A stretch of 64,000 nucleotides of DNA. Source: Mercenaria mercenaria. Lineage: Eukaryota; Mollusca; Bivalvia; Venerida; Veneridae. A program made the position numbers and the translations under genes. The notes beneath the pieces were generated by a model that saw only the letters and a list, made by a program, of their open reading frames with translations, ran no database searches and was not told where the DNA came from. Location: the NCBI RefSeq assembly GCF_021730395.1, contig NC_069375.1:14593001-14657000 (forward strand). The letters are read 5' to 3'. Of this stretch, positions 33,046 through 44,900 are shown piece by piece (position 1 is the first letter of the stretch; each line of letters opens with the position of its first letter).

Positions 33046-35436
33046 AATATTGAAATATTACAGTGTAATGTATCTGGTAATTCTGCAGTGTAAAAAATAT
33101 AAAATGACTGAAACATCATTAAATTCATCGGAATGAAAGGAAAATTTTGTTTCGTATACAAAATCTAAATACCTTTTATCTGTGAATGCGATATCATACA
33201 TTTTCATGACAATAATTCATTTTATGCTCATTCGATGAAAAACATTTCGTTCTTACATTAAAAGAAAAAAACAACGAACTTTGTATCTACATATTATCTT
33301 TCCTCCAAAATACCGGTAAACAATTTTGGTTAGATGTTATCATTGTGTGATTTTTGCCTCGGGATGTCAATATGTTTATGAATTTAGCTCAGAATATTAC
33401 AGTTACTGTCAGTATTTCTCGCCTTCCTATAGAGAAGCTGTCTTCGCTAGTGATAAAGCAATGCGAGGGCCTTTAAAAGTCTTTGTATATATTAGCAATA
33501 AAGCATTAATTATTAAACTGTTGTGTTCTATCAATTATTAAAAGCAGTTAACACGTTTTAAACAGGAACAGTAGTCTTGATGTAGTGTATCGCATTCTAT
33601 TTTTATTTTTATTTATTTATTTTTTTTTTATTTTTTGCAAATTAAAGAATAGTTGAGGAAAAAAGTAGAAAATTATTACTTACATAGTTGCCGTACCCAC
33701 TCAGTGATAACGTACACGCATTCCAGTTTCAACAATACAAATAAGCAATTGAAATTCACTTCATTTAGAAATGAATATCTTTCTTATCTTAATTCAACAA
33801 ACACTTCTTTTTTAACTGCTAATGTTTATGTACATGCAGACTGTAAACAAACCTAATCAAAGCTATAAATATACTAGTTGCTAAAACAATAGCACTCGGT
33901 CTATTGGTATCAATTGAACCGTTGAAGTTTATTTACGATATCCGAAGTTAAAACAATTCGGCTGTCTGTATAAAAACGTTCTTGTCCTTGGTAGTTTCAA
34001 AATAGCTAAGATCAATGTAATGCGGTTCTTATATTTAAAGGTATTAAGCCTTTGTTAAGTTCTGTCTGGGTTTTCTTCTCCTCTTTTTTCTTTCTCTTTT
34101 TTTCCGGGGGGGGGGGGGGGGGGGTGTAGGGGAAGGGAGCAGATGATTCGCTATTCAACCTCATAAGTAATTTGATTAATTATCATCTAACCGTTTATAT
34201 TTGCGTTGGGCTCTAAATTCTGAGCAATATTTACATGTTTTGAATATACATTATTTTCAAACACAGATTTTATATAGTTTTGTTTTAGGTTGATTGTGAA
34301 ACAAGCAAGTTTTAATTGAAATAGAGTGAAATGGAACTTAATATGCCATGTGCGTCTTTGTAACGTCACAAGACGTCAAGAAAATGTGTTGTTATTTTTT
34401 AAAAATTTAACTCAAAGTGAGACAATTTTCACATTTTCTTGCATGCGCCATGCTCGTGAATGTTTTTTTTTATATTTTTTTTAATGTGTAGGCTTTTTTT
34501 GCATATACATGTATGTGAATACATTTACAGCGGCAAGACAAACTAACATATACACTCACATGAATCACTCTCATTCTTGATGGTATCCGCCGCCGCGTGG
34601 ATCTGAGAGAAGCAGCCAAGGGGACCCGAGAAAAGTTGCCACGAATATCTAAGAAAAGTCGTCACGAGAAGTCACTACGAGGGTCTGAGAGAAGAGTCTG
34701 AGAGAAGAGAGACCAGTTTTTTTTTTATGTGCGCCAAAGTTGATTTATGGCAGAAACATGAAAATTTACTATTTTCTTTCAACACTGCACTTCATTGACA
34801 ATTGGCGCTTAGCACGTTTGCTATATTCATCAACAAATAAATAAATAGGAAATTATCAATAAAACTAATGAATACGCGTGCTTAAATAATGATTTTCATG
34901 AAAACTATTGAATGCATTCAGTAGAGTTGTAGCCCGTTATCTCTACTGAACGACTCCGCGCTCATTTTATAGGTGTATGTCGTAAAAATGTTATCCTCAC
35001 AGACCGCTTGGAAGAACTTCAAAATGGTCTGAAGTTTACAAATGGTTCTACACATGCAAAAACGTGTCCCAAGAGCTAAAAATGGAGAAAAAAAGAGCCT
35101 TAAACCGATACTATACGTTAAGAATCTTTAGCTTAATAATCTGTATCATCCTAAGTTATATGCAGCATTTTTTTTTCAGGAAACTCACTAAAATTCTGCT
35201 CCGCTGCGCACTTTTATAAACATTGTTAAGAACATACTACATCATTTTTTTCCAAACCTTATATAGGAATTTTGTGCACAGACTCCTCAATATTGTAGGA
35301 AGTGGGTGCTATTCAGCTATAATTAGAAAAAAAAAGAGTAAAAAAAGAAAAGAGAAGAGTTTCCCATAAAGACAACGGTTGATCTTCGTCAAACTTGGTA
35401 TGTTGTATTCTTGCACAGACCTCTCTCAAATTCTTT
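33046..35436. other. Intergenic; G19 tract and low-complexity sequence
   Basis: Contains a run of 19 G at 34106-34124 and T-rich low-complexity at 33600-33640, 34080-34105 and 34465-34500. A short GAGA-rich stretch lies at 34600-34715. No gene supported. Confidence 0.5.
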
Positions 35437-35563
35437 TTTTTTTGTTGGATTTAACGTCGCACCGACACATGATAGGTCATATGGCGACTTTCCAGCTTTA
35501 ATGGTGGAGGAAGACCCCAGGTGACCCTCCGTGCATTATTTTATCACGAGCGGGCACCTAAAA
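35437..35563 (-). mobile_element. SINE (type A), 3' part only, - strand
   Basis: A T-rich stretch, then GTTGGATTTAACGTCGCACC, CATATGGCGACTTTCCAGC and GAGCGGGCACC. Read on the - strand these are the tail of the family seen at 5020. Confidence 0.75.
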
Positions 35564-36269
35564 TTTCATAACTGCACTTATTTGTTGTATGAATGAGTTA
35601 TCAGAGCTAGGAATAAAAAAATACGCGATTTATTTACATGAGCTTCAAGATGGGCCTGTTACTACTGGGAAGAATGCATTTTTTTTTTTTTGAAATTTCA
35701 AACGTGTTAAAGGCAAAACTGGGTACTAAAATAACTGTCGAAATACCTTTAAATTGGGCAAATTAATCGATCAAGTAGCTTACAACGGACAATTAAGAAG
35801 ATTATGTTATGATTAAGAGTCAATATATACATGGGTGTAATATTCGATATCTTTAATAAAGAACTGAAATTGAACCTGACATTCACCTAATCTGTTTTAT
35901 ACAAAGAAAATAAGCTTGAAAAGCAATGTGCAAGCAGACAAAACATTCTTTATTATCTTTTATAGTAATATATTTTTATACAAACCAAAGAAATGTTGAC
36001 AAAAAAATCACGAATGTTTTATTATCAATGAATTAACAGATTTGTTAAAGGAGTTGATATAACATTAAGTGTGACTTGTTGAAAGTTTTCGCTATATTCA
36101 CCACAAGTGCTCGTCCAGTCTTTCTGCTCATATGGTATGATACCCACGAACCTCCTACCTACCTCCCTCCCCTCCCTCCACCCAATGAACTTTGAATGAA
36201 TAAATAAAAGCCACTAGCTACATTGTTACAATAAAAAAAATATTACATACTAAATCATAGATCAGTATA

Positions 36270-36506
36270 TGAGCCGTGCCATGAGAAAACCAACATAGTG
36301 GCTTTGCGACCAGCATGGATCCAGACCAGCCTGCGCATCCGCGCAGTCTGGTCAGGATCCATGCTGTTCACTAACAGTTTCTCCAATTCCAATAGGCTTT
36401 AAAAGCGAACAGCATGGAGCCTGACCAGACTGCGCAGATGCGCAGGCTGGTCTGGATCCATGCTGGTCGCACACCCACTATGTTGGTTTTCTCATGGCAC
36501 GGCTCA
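36270..36506. mobile_element. Fold-back MITE (TGAGCC family), copy 3, full length
   Basis: 237 bp. Near-perfect ends TGAGCCGTGCCATGAGAAAA and TTTTCTCATGGCACGGCTCA. Each arm holds its own smaller palindrome (GCATGGATCCAGACCAGCC / GGCTGGTCTGGATCCATGC), so the whole can form a cross with two side hairpins. Flanking TA on both sides may be a target duplication. Confidence 0.92.
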
Positions 36507-37572
36507 TATTTGTTTTCGCATTATAATTAGTGGTTTTTATTTTCTTAAGAGGAGGGGAACAGTGTTCCACATGGTCACCAAGGTTGGTATTCACTTTCAT
36601 GGTACCGTATGGGTAAGAGATCAAGTAGTATAGTCAGGTAGTACCTCTCCTATACCATCAACTTTGAAATGGAGGTAACACATGCACAGGGAAGTGCCCC
36701 AACATACAAATTCAAATCGAGCCAAAATCATGAAATCTGAAGAAAAAAACTGACATAGACATATTGTTATACTGGGATACGCATATAGAATATATCCTGA
36801 TAACATTGCCTTGCTAAATATTTTATCTAGAGTAAAGAATACTAATACAGTTTAAAAACGTTTGAAATCCATGAAAAAAAAATATACAAAAGGACCTCTG
36901 TTAGGAATATTAAAAAGCAAAATAAGCAGATCAGCATCCCGATTTCAATCTTCGAACCAAGATTTTGATAAAACTATTTTTGTCAACAAATTGTTCCGCA
37001 TGTAAGAAGTCATATACAGTATCATTTATCGTCAAAGTAAAAAAGTCGGGCCAGTGACGGATAGATGATTTGTAAAACATCAGTCATGGGCAAAGCGATA
37101 TCCTATCCGATATATAAAAGATATTTATACAATTATAATAAGTTAAACGATCCCATAGAAATACACCATCTTTGTTACAGACACGTGTCAGTGACTGCAC
37201 TGACATGTTTAAAATTTAATTTTTTGATTCGCCTATTCTATATCTATGAGAATTTATATAAGTTGCTCTGATACATATTTTATCAGTCTTGGGAGCTCGA
37301 GGTAATATAAAAGCCATCTCCTGTTCGCAGTCGGCACCATACCCTTCATAACAATCTCCTTCCACGTGTTTAAACGATCAACAATATTTCTTTAAGTTCA
37401 TGCATGAAGTATACACATCCCTTAATGCACTAGTCTTGTAATATTGCTATAAATTCTTCGAGATCCTGTTAACTTTCAGAAAGAACAAAAAATGTAGGTT
37501 CTCTAGTATAATCAGTTAAAAAGTCATGATAGCAGAGATTTGATTATAAATGCCAAATATGCAAATGATGAA
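36507..37572. other. Intergenic, nothing recognised
   Basis: AT-rich, no supported exon or repeat. Confidence 0.35.
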
Positions 37573-37772
37573 GCAGTACGAATATACGAATATGCAGTAC
37601 AATTCGGGTATGTATATGAACCAGTACGAATGTGCAGTACAATTCGGGTATGTATATGAACCAGTACGAATGTGCAGTACAATTCGGGTATGTATATGAA
37701 GCAGTAAGAATGTGCAGTACAATTCGGGTATGTTTATGAACCAGTACGAATGTGCAGTACAATTCGGGTATT
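37573..37772 (+). repeat. 40-bp minisatellite, about 5 copies
   Basis: The unit reads GTATGTATATGAACCAGTAC then GAATGTGCAGTACAATTCGG. It ends about 40 bp left of the LINE 3' end. Confidence 0.92.
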
Positions 37773-37811
37773 TAAATAACTTTAAATACGTTAAATAATT
37801 CCAAAATAGTG

Positions 37812-40550
37812 TCTTCTTCTTTTTTTTTTCTTCTTTAGTAATGGCAAACAGTCCTCCTGGACTATAATGGCCATGCGTGGGGGTTAGTAAAGTAAAAGAA
37901 TTGTCAAGCCTCCAGAGCTACTCAATCCACCCTGTTGGACATTGACAATGTGATAAAAAATATGTGCATTAAAGAAAAAAACCTACTTTAGCCCTAATAG
38001 CCTATACATTGCATAATCACTATGTACATGGTGAAGAAATAGAGTGTTAGTACTGTTAAAAGATAAAAGCATGTGTACTGTCTAGGGGATATGGGGCAAA
38101 CTAGTCAATCCTGACTTAAACGCAGAGTTTGAGTCAGCATTGACCAAGTATACCGGCAGTAAATTCCATTCAACTATTGTCCTTGGAAAAAAAGAGTATT
38201 TGAGATAATCTGTTGAAGTGTGCTGAATGTGGTAAGCCAGATGATGGTGGTGTCTGGATGGTCTTGTAATTGGGGTCATGTATTGCAGCGGTGAGATAGC
38301 AAAAAGTCCATAGTGGATTTTGTAAAAGAGACTGAGGCGTGCAATCTGTCTTCTGCGCTCTAATGATTCCCACTGAAGTTGGTTTAGTGTTTGCATTACT
38401 GTACCCGGTGTTTTGGAGTAGTTATTAGTGACAAAACGGGCAGCTCTTCTCTGAACATTTTCAAGTTTTTGTTTATCACTTACATGATATGGATCCCAAA
38501 CTGATGAGCAGTACTCCAAAGAAGGTCTTACTATCGATTTGTATGCTGCCTCTTTTGTTTCTGGTTTAGATGAATGTAAATTACGTTTTATGAAACCAAG
38601 ACTTTGACTTGCTTTGCTTGTTATTTTATTGATATGTGGTGTCCAGGAAAGATTAGATGAAAGATCAACACCAAGGTAAGTAGCTTGTTGGACAGCGGAC
38701 AAAGGCTGGCTGTGCAGAATGTAAGCAGTCTTGACTGGTTTAGTTTTGGGAGCAGTTACGTGCATGATGTGACATTTGTCCACATTGAAGGACATCCTCC
38801 ATTTCTTCTCCCACTCCTCCAGCTTGTTCAAGTCTTCCTGAAGGGCCTGTGGGTCCCTAACGGAGCGTATTACACGATAGATGATGCAATCATCGGCAAA
38901 GAGCCTAACACTTGAACAAACACTGGAGGGTAGGTCATTTATATAGAGAAGAAACAAAAGAGGTCCTAAAACTGAACCTTGGGGTACACCAGACTCAACT
39001 GAGGCTTCTGATGATATAGCCCCATCAACAACAACTTTCTGCGTTCTGTTTAGTAGGAATGCTCTTATCCAGTCATGAGTGTTACCAGTTATACCATAAT
39101 GTTTCAGTTTGTGGAGGAGTCTCCTGTGGTCAACAACATCAAAGACTTTGCTAAAATCCATAATGGCGACATCAACCTGGCCTTCCTTTACAGATGTGAC
39201 CAGATCATGAACAAAACCCACAAGTTGGGTCTCACATGATCTGCGTGCCCGAAAGCCATGTTGATTGTCCACCAGTATGTTATTTGCATCAAGATGATCC
39301 AGAGTGCTACTGACTACAATATGTTCTAATATTTTGCAGGCAATACTGGTCAAGGACTCTGGTCGATAATTGCTTGGTTTAAATTTTTCACCTTTCTTAA
39401 AGACAGGAGTGACATTTGCCTGATTCCAATCAGATGGTACAGTTCCAGATTTTAAGGACTCATTGAAGATATGGGAAAAAATTGGTGTTAATTCATCAGC
39501 ACATTCTTTAAGGACTCGGGGTTTTATGCAATCTGGCCCAGCTGCTTTATGGGGATTTAGCCCTTTGAGCAATTTTGAGACTCCCTTGTCCGAAACTGAT
39601 ATATTTCTCATGTCAGGAAAGGGACTGATACCAAGGTCTGGAAGCTCAGATGCATCTGGCTTAGTAAAAACTGATGAAAACTGACGATTAAGTATGTTTG
39701 CTTTATCACAAGAGTCAGACTTTAAAATGCCATTTTCTCTAAGAGGAGCTACTCCACATGAATCATTTTTTAAACTTTTAATAAAACACCAAAACTTTTT
39801 AGTGGTTCCATTTTTGTGCTCAGTTGGGTCACATACAATGTTGTTTATGTAGTTCCAGTATGATTTCCTTGTTTTCATTTGTATAAGAGCTTTAACTTTT
39901 TTAAGTTTATCAAAGTACTTATCTTTACCTTTCTTGAACCTTGCATACAACCTATCCCTTTTTCTAATTAACTTTTTTATTTCTACATTTATCCATGGCA
40001 GATGTTGTTTGCCATTTACAGATTTTGTAGGCACATATTTGTTTGTCAAAATCTCCAGCTTGGATGTGAGCTTTTCCCAAAGGACCTGAACATTGAGTTT
40101 ATCTGACAAGTTTTTTAGTTCAATGTCAAATTGTATCAGTTCTGATTTAAAACTATTCCAGTCAGCCTTATTAAACAAGTATATCTTTCTTTTTTCTTTA
40201 TAGTTAATCCTAGGTGTTGAAGTTATGTCAATAAATGGAATGCAGTGGTCGCTAACACCAGGAATGACTTTTACATTATCAACCAAGGATGGGTTATTTA
40301 TGAACAAGAGATCAAGGATGTTACGAGTTTTATCAGTGATTCTAGTTGGTACATGAATCAATTGTTCGAATCCATAAGAATCCGCTAGATCAAGGAGTTT
40401 AACACTTTCTTCAGCATGGGTGGCCCCAGCATTAACTGTGAGAGATTGCCAGTTTACATCACCAAGATTTAAATCTCCACCAACTACAATAGTCTTATAA
40501 CCAGACTCAGTAAATTGTGTATCTACCGACATCGATGCGGAACTTCTGCC
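37812..40550 (-). mobile_element. Jockey/CR1-like LINE, 5'-truncated
   Basis: On the - strand it contains an 816-codon open frame (40532-38082) and then a 3' UTR of about 250 bp ending in an A-rich GAAGAAAAAAAAAAGAAG tail near 37812-37835. The frame begins inside the endonuclease, so the element is truncated close to 40550. No clear target duplication was found. Confidence 0.9.
38082..40532 (-). CDS. LINE ORF2: partial endonuclease plus reverse transcriptase
   Basis: The product copies the element's RNA at a nicked target site. Order of motifs: the tail of an APE-type endonuclease (VVGGDLN near residue 20, GVSDHCIPF near residue 93), a lysine-rich linker, then RT motifs NYRPESLTS, QHGFRARRSCETQL, AIMDFSKVFD (motif A), SGVPQGSVLGPLLFLLYIND, LFADDCIIY (catalytic FADD), YLGVDLS, and a C-terminal WDPYHVSDKQKLENVQRRAA region typical of Jockey/CR1-type ORF2. 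The usual NYRPISL is NYRPESL here. The open frame is uninterrupted over 816 codons, so the copy is young, but it lacks most of the endonuclease and ORF1. The start ATG is merely the first in frame after truncation. Confidence 0.92.
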   Translation of the reverse strand: MSVDTQFTESGYKTIVVGGDLNLGDVNWQSLTVNAGATHAEESVKLLDLADSYGFEQLIHVPTRITDKTRNILDLLFINNPSLVDNVKVIPGVSDHCIPFIDITSTPRINYKEKRKIYLFNKADWNSFKSELIQFDIELKNLSDKLNVQVLWEKLTSKLEILTNKYVPTKSVNGKQHLPWINVEIKKLIRKRDRLYARFKKGKDKYFDKLKKVKALIQMKTRKSYWNYINNIVCDPTEHKNGTTKKFWCFIKSLKNDSCGVAPLRENGILKSDSCDKANILNRQFSSVFTKPDASELPDLGISPFPDMRNISVSDKGVSKLLKGLNPHKAAGPDCIKPRVLKECADELTPIFSHIFNESLKSGTVPSDWNQANVTPVFKKGEKFKPSNYRPESLTSIACKILEHIVVSSTLDHLDANNILVDNQHGFRARRSCETQLVGFVHDLVTSVKEGQVDVAIMDFSKVFDVVDHRRLLHKLKHYGITGNTHDWIRAFLLNRTQKVVVDGAISSEASVESGVPQGSVLGPLLFLLYINDLPSSVCSSVRLFADDCIIYRVIRSVRDPQALQEDLNKLEEWEKKWRMSFNVDKCHIMHVTAPKTKPVKTAYILHSQPLSAVQQATYLGVDLSSNLSWTPHINKITSKASQSLGFIKRNLHSSKPETKEAAYKSIVRPSLEYCSSVWDPYHVSDKQKLENVQRRAARFVTNNYSKTPGTVMQTLNQLQWESLERRRQIARLSLFYKIHYGLFAISPLQYMTPITRPSRHHHHLAYHIQHTSTDYLKYSFFPRTIVEWNLLPVYLVNADSNSAFKSGLTSLPHIP

Positions 40551-40895
40551 AATGACTTAAACCATTAAGTTTTGGCGCTGTCTAAAGTGTCTTAAAAGAA
40601 AGGAGGAAAAAAAACACTAACGAAAACATATAAATAGAGACAGCTCAAAGACAGAAATATAACCTATAGATTGACTTGACAGCTTTCCGTCCCTCGGGCT
40701 GAGACCAATCAGACTATACCGCAGCGACCCCTGGGAATTCACTTCACCGGCATTATAAGCTCTATCTCACCGTAATTTCAGTATTGGTTGATAACCCACC
40801 AGATCAGGGGCCTCAGCAATGGCTACTGGTAAAGTGTTCCAGCCGTACTGGCCTGGATGTCGATATAGTCTTTGACCACCTTGTATAGCATTACC

Positions 40896-40999
40896 TAGTC
40901 CAACTCGTGACGTAATTATCACTTTCATTTCATTTCAGTCTGATATTAGTCCAACTCGTGACGTAATTATCACTTTCATTTCATTTCAGTCTGATATTA
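40896..40999 (+). repeat. Perfect 51-bp direct duplication
   Basis: TAGTCCAACTCGTGACGTAA...CAGTCTGATAT occurs twice back to back without differences that I can see. Confidence 0.9.
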
Positions 41000-41773
41000 G
41001 GCCTACGTCTAGAGTCACGACGGGTTGGGACTAAGCATCACCATGCACTTGCCGTTTTGTTCTCCAAGATTCGCGAGTCTCTAATAAAATAACAAGTACA
41101 TTATCCATCCATAAGTTACTGTCAACAATTTCTGGTCTGTATAACTTCTGGCCACAGGAAATATTTCGACTTGTACTTTAGTTATGATGGGGTTCCTGGC
41201 TCTAGTGATGCAGAGAATAAATGTGCATTGTCCAGATGGAAGGACATGCTCCGTATTCTGATAGTTTTCTCAGGTCTTCTTGTCTATGTCTGTAGGCTAT
41301 AGGCCTACATAATAATAAGCATGGACAGATATCTAGAAAAAATCACAATGACCTATACCTTTTATTTCATCGTATTACAGACCATAATTATGTTTATTAT
41401 TTAAGACTGTGAGAAATTTCATTGAAGTCGATATAAAAATTTCTATAAAAATTTCTAGATCTAGCTAGATTTTAATTTCTATTTGGTACATTGTAGAAAA
41501 TATTTTGGTAGCGAAAACGTTAGTGATTTTCATATACTGGTGCCCATTATGAAAACTTGTATGGATCCAAATTTTTCAAATTAACACCAATCTAGCAAAA
41601 AAGAAAAAAAAAAAACAAAAAAAAAAAAAACAAGAAGGGTAAGATAAATCTATTCACTGCAATAGTACAGTAAAACCTATTCACTACCAAAAACAGTCCA
41701 AATCGCAGCGGCGGCTGATTCAATACATTATAATAAGCGTCTGATGATACAGACGAAAAGGACTTTGGCCAAC
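41000..41773. other. Upstream of AGPAT: probable promoter/5' UTR, nothing resolved
   Basis: Contains an A-rich stretch at 41598-41634. I see no TATA box or other element that I would defend. Confidence 0.3.
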
Positions 41774-41958
41774 ATGGCTCTAGAACTATTTCACTGGTTT
41801 ATCATAGGATTTCTCCTTATTTTGCCAATTTTATACGAATTAAGTGGTACATTCAGGTACCACGCAAAGTTTGCACTCTATTATGCATGTATCTTCGGGA
41901 TAGCGACTGTAGTGTGTCTGTATGGATGGCTCAGACCCGGGGATGTTAACAACCATTG
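41774..41958 (+). CDS. AGPAT: AGPAT exon 1: membrane anchor
   Basis: Encodes [20 protein letters not shown] and then a second hydrophobic stretch [20 protein letters not shown], both expected for the AGPAT N-terminus, before RPGDVNNH. Donor TTG|GTAATG, phase 2. The following intron is 9.2 kb. Confidence 0.88.
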
Positions 41959-44900
41959 GTAATGCTGAAATGTTGTTTTTTTTATTGTGCACAGCATACA
42001 TTATTTATCTTTAGTAATTAAGGGGGCAGAAAAATTATTCTAGTTAGGTTCAGTGCAAACTATTTCCAGGCCTTTTTTTCATCAATTTGGGAATGCCACA
42101 GACACTGGTGGAACACAGGCACGAGTATCAGACCTGCGACAAAAAATATGACCAGATTGATCGTTTTCATCCTAAATGTGTCGAAAATTAAAAATATACT
42201 GTAAAATATGAGCCCCCTTCAAAAGATACATGTCTGAAATTAAAACTATACATCATGATGAATAATGGGGCCAAAAATATCTTATCATCAGCTTTTTCCA
42301 GATGTGGCAAATTGAGGGTTACATATTAATCAGCATAAATACCTGCACATTTAACAAAATTTCTAACTTTAGCTTTGGATAAGATTATATAAAAAATTTG
42401 TTTTTGAATTTTGGCACTCATTTAAAACATACAAATTTTGTATTACATACAATTTAAGTGTATAATGTTAACTTTTTATTTTATTTAATTTCATGGAAAG
42501 TTTGATATTACATTAACAAAAATATCTTTTTCTAAAATAATCTCCCTGAACATCATAAATATATAATTATGTACTAGTATTCTGTAAGACTCCTCTTAAA
42601 TGAACACATACATCTGTACATTATAACCAATTTTCATTTACTTGTACATTCCAGTTTATATTAAATGTTAGACATAGATTTTCATAAGTAAGCTCCTTAA
42701 TAATTCAGGGGCGTCGGAAGTGGGGCCGCAGGGGCCGCAACCGCGGCCCCAATAATTTTCCCAAAAACGATTTTTTGTAAATTCATAAGTTGGAGTCGCA
42801 GGTCCGCGGACCCAATATTTTGTATAGTATATTAAATTTTGCTTCGCGTTAAACAATACACGCTGTCCAGATTAGTGTGTTACCGTGATGACAGTAACAC
42901 GATCGGGGGTGTTAATTGGAGTCATATACACGTGTCCGTGATTGGACTTAATTACACATGAACAAATCAGCATGTCTTTAGTCAATGGAACGTTTAAGCT
43001 ATACCCAGCCGCAAAGATCTAAGGTATTAACTTATAAAATTCAGAAAAATAATTATCATGTTTTTATTTAATGAAAGAGGTAAGTGTTAAGATTTATCAC
43101 ATCGCTAAGATGTAATGAATTAATTACATGAATTGTTTTCACTCAAAAAATGGTATTTCAAACCAAAATAAGAAATGAATGTAAGCATGAATGATTATTG
43201 TTCAATACATTAAATACAAAAAAAAACAACAAAAAAAAACATACATGCATTCTTTGTATTGCGTTATACATTATTAATTCTGATAAGAGTTTATTAAACT
43301 TTATTTTGCTTATAGTCATGTAAATAGTAAGAAAATACTGGAGACTTGAGATGCGATTCAGTACCCTTAAAATGCACCAGAACTCGCCATTTATGATCCT
43401 GTTTTAAAAAAAATTCAGGGGGAGCTCCCCCTTACCCCCCTTACGGGAGGGGGATGCCCCCTCCCGTACCTACCCCCCCCCCCCCCTCGCGGCCCCAATA
43501 TCAAACACCTTCCGACGCCCCTGTAATTTAATGTTGGAGCCAAGGGACCAGACATCAACTTCACTGAAAGATTCTCCCTTTTTTTTTAAATTTAAAAATC
43601 ATATTAATATTGAAAACAACTAGGAAGTTGAATATATCAGAATTCAAAAGAAAAAGTAATAGTACCTAAATAACAAATAGCTGCTTAATATGTGTATTAT
43701 TGCTAAATTTTCGAAAAAATGTTAAACACTTTCAATAAAGTGCAAAATCATCGATTAATAACAAGTAAATAATCCATAAACATTTCTTTCTACTAAAAAC
43801 ATAATTTTCATTACCTTAACATAAATGTGTGCAACACCAATAAACCAGTTTAATAACAGGTTAAAAACACATATTATAATTCTCTGAATTTACTTAGTAA
43901 ACAGTGGTCAGCTGACTGGTAGCATTGTTTACCCTGTAATACAGCAGTGCCACCTGTGGAGATAACTCTACTGGCTTAAATTTTATTGAACCCATTGAAT
44001 AATTTCATTTAAAAAGTGTCCAATTTTCCTTTTAGTAAATTAAAAGCATGATAAACTAGAAATTGCAGCTGCTCAATAGAACTTTGCAAAACAAAAGCTG
44101 TTAAATAAATGAACAAAAATATATATGAAGCAAAATCATTTGTTGCATTGATCAGGTCGGATATCCGGGCACTTCAGCGTATCGCGTTGCGTAGCAACAA
44201 GCGGAGGTGACAGCAAATGCTAAATTGTAATTGAAAAGCGTTTCATGTTTCACTAGTGCTGGTTGTTTTTCTTTGCTTAAAGTAAAATTTTGGGCAATAT
44301 TAATAAGTCAGTGAATTTATAATGTAGCATGATGTTCGAGAAATCACTCCCGAGAAAGAAACCTTTCTTTTTTAGGTTTCAGACGTGATATTCATCATTG
44401 ATCCGTGTAAGCTGCAAGGTCTCATATTTGTGACGGACTGGATGAAAATTATAATTTAAAAAATCGGAGGTCTTTTTAAAGTAAATAAAACAGAAAATCT
44501 ATTTCATCTAATTAGGTTTCTCCATTCGTTTCACGTTTCTCGTTCTGTTTAGTAGCCTGCCATTAAAATAGTTCTGAAAGCCATATAGCTTATACTGTGG
44601 TGTCAAAAGTGATTCAGTCACTCCAAATTTAATCAAATCAACACCTCTTACCTAAATTCTCATTCGTATGAAATTTAATGAGAGGTGTCATAATTTAAAG
44701 CTTAATAGCACATTATGCGTAAATACTGGAGAAGGGATTTTTTTCTCCCTCGAAGGGTATCAGGATCACAATAGCATTTATAACACAAAGCGGTTTTTTA
44801 TATGTTACAATTGTTTTAAATGTAATATGACATCTAGAGCTACTGTGTTACACGCGGAGATAAAATGATATATATAATAACTGCATGCTAGTTTCTTTTT

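Noticed and set aside
34600-34715. GAGA-rich stretch as a possible regulatory element
   Set aside because: Only a short irregular purine run; nothing ties it to a promoter.
37516-37762. Frames on the - strand with a Tyr/His-rich repeat
   Set aside because: Produced by the 40-bp minisatellite.
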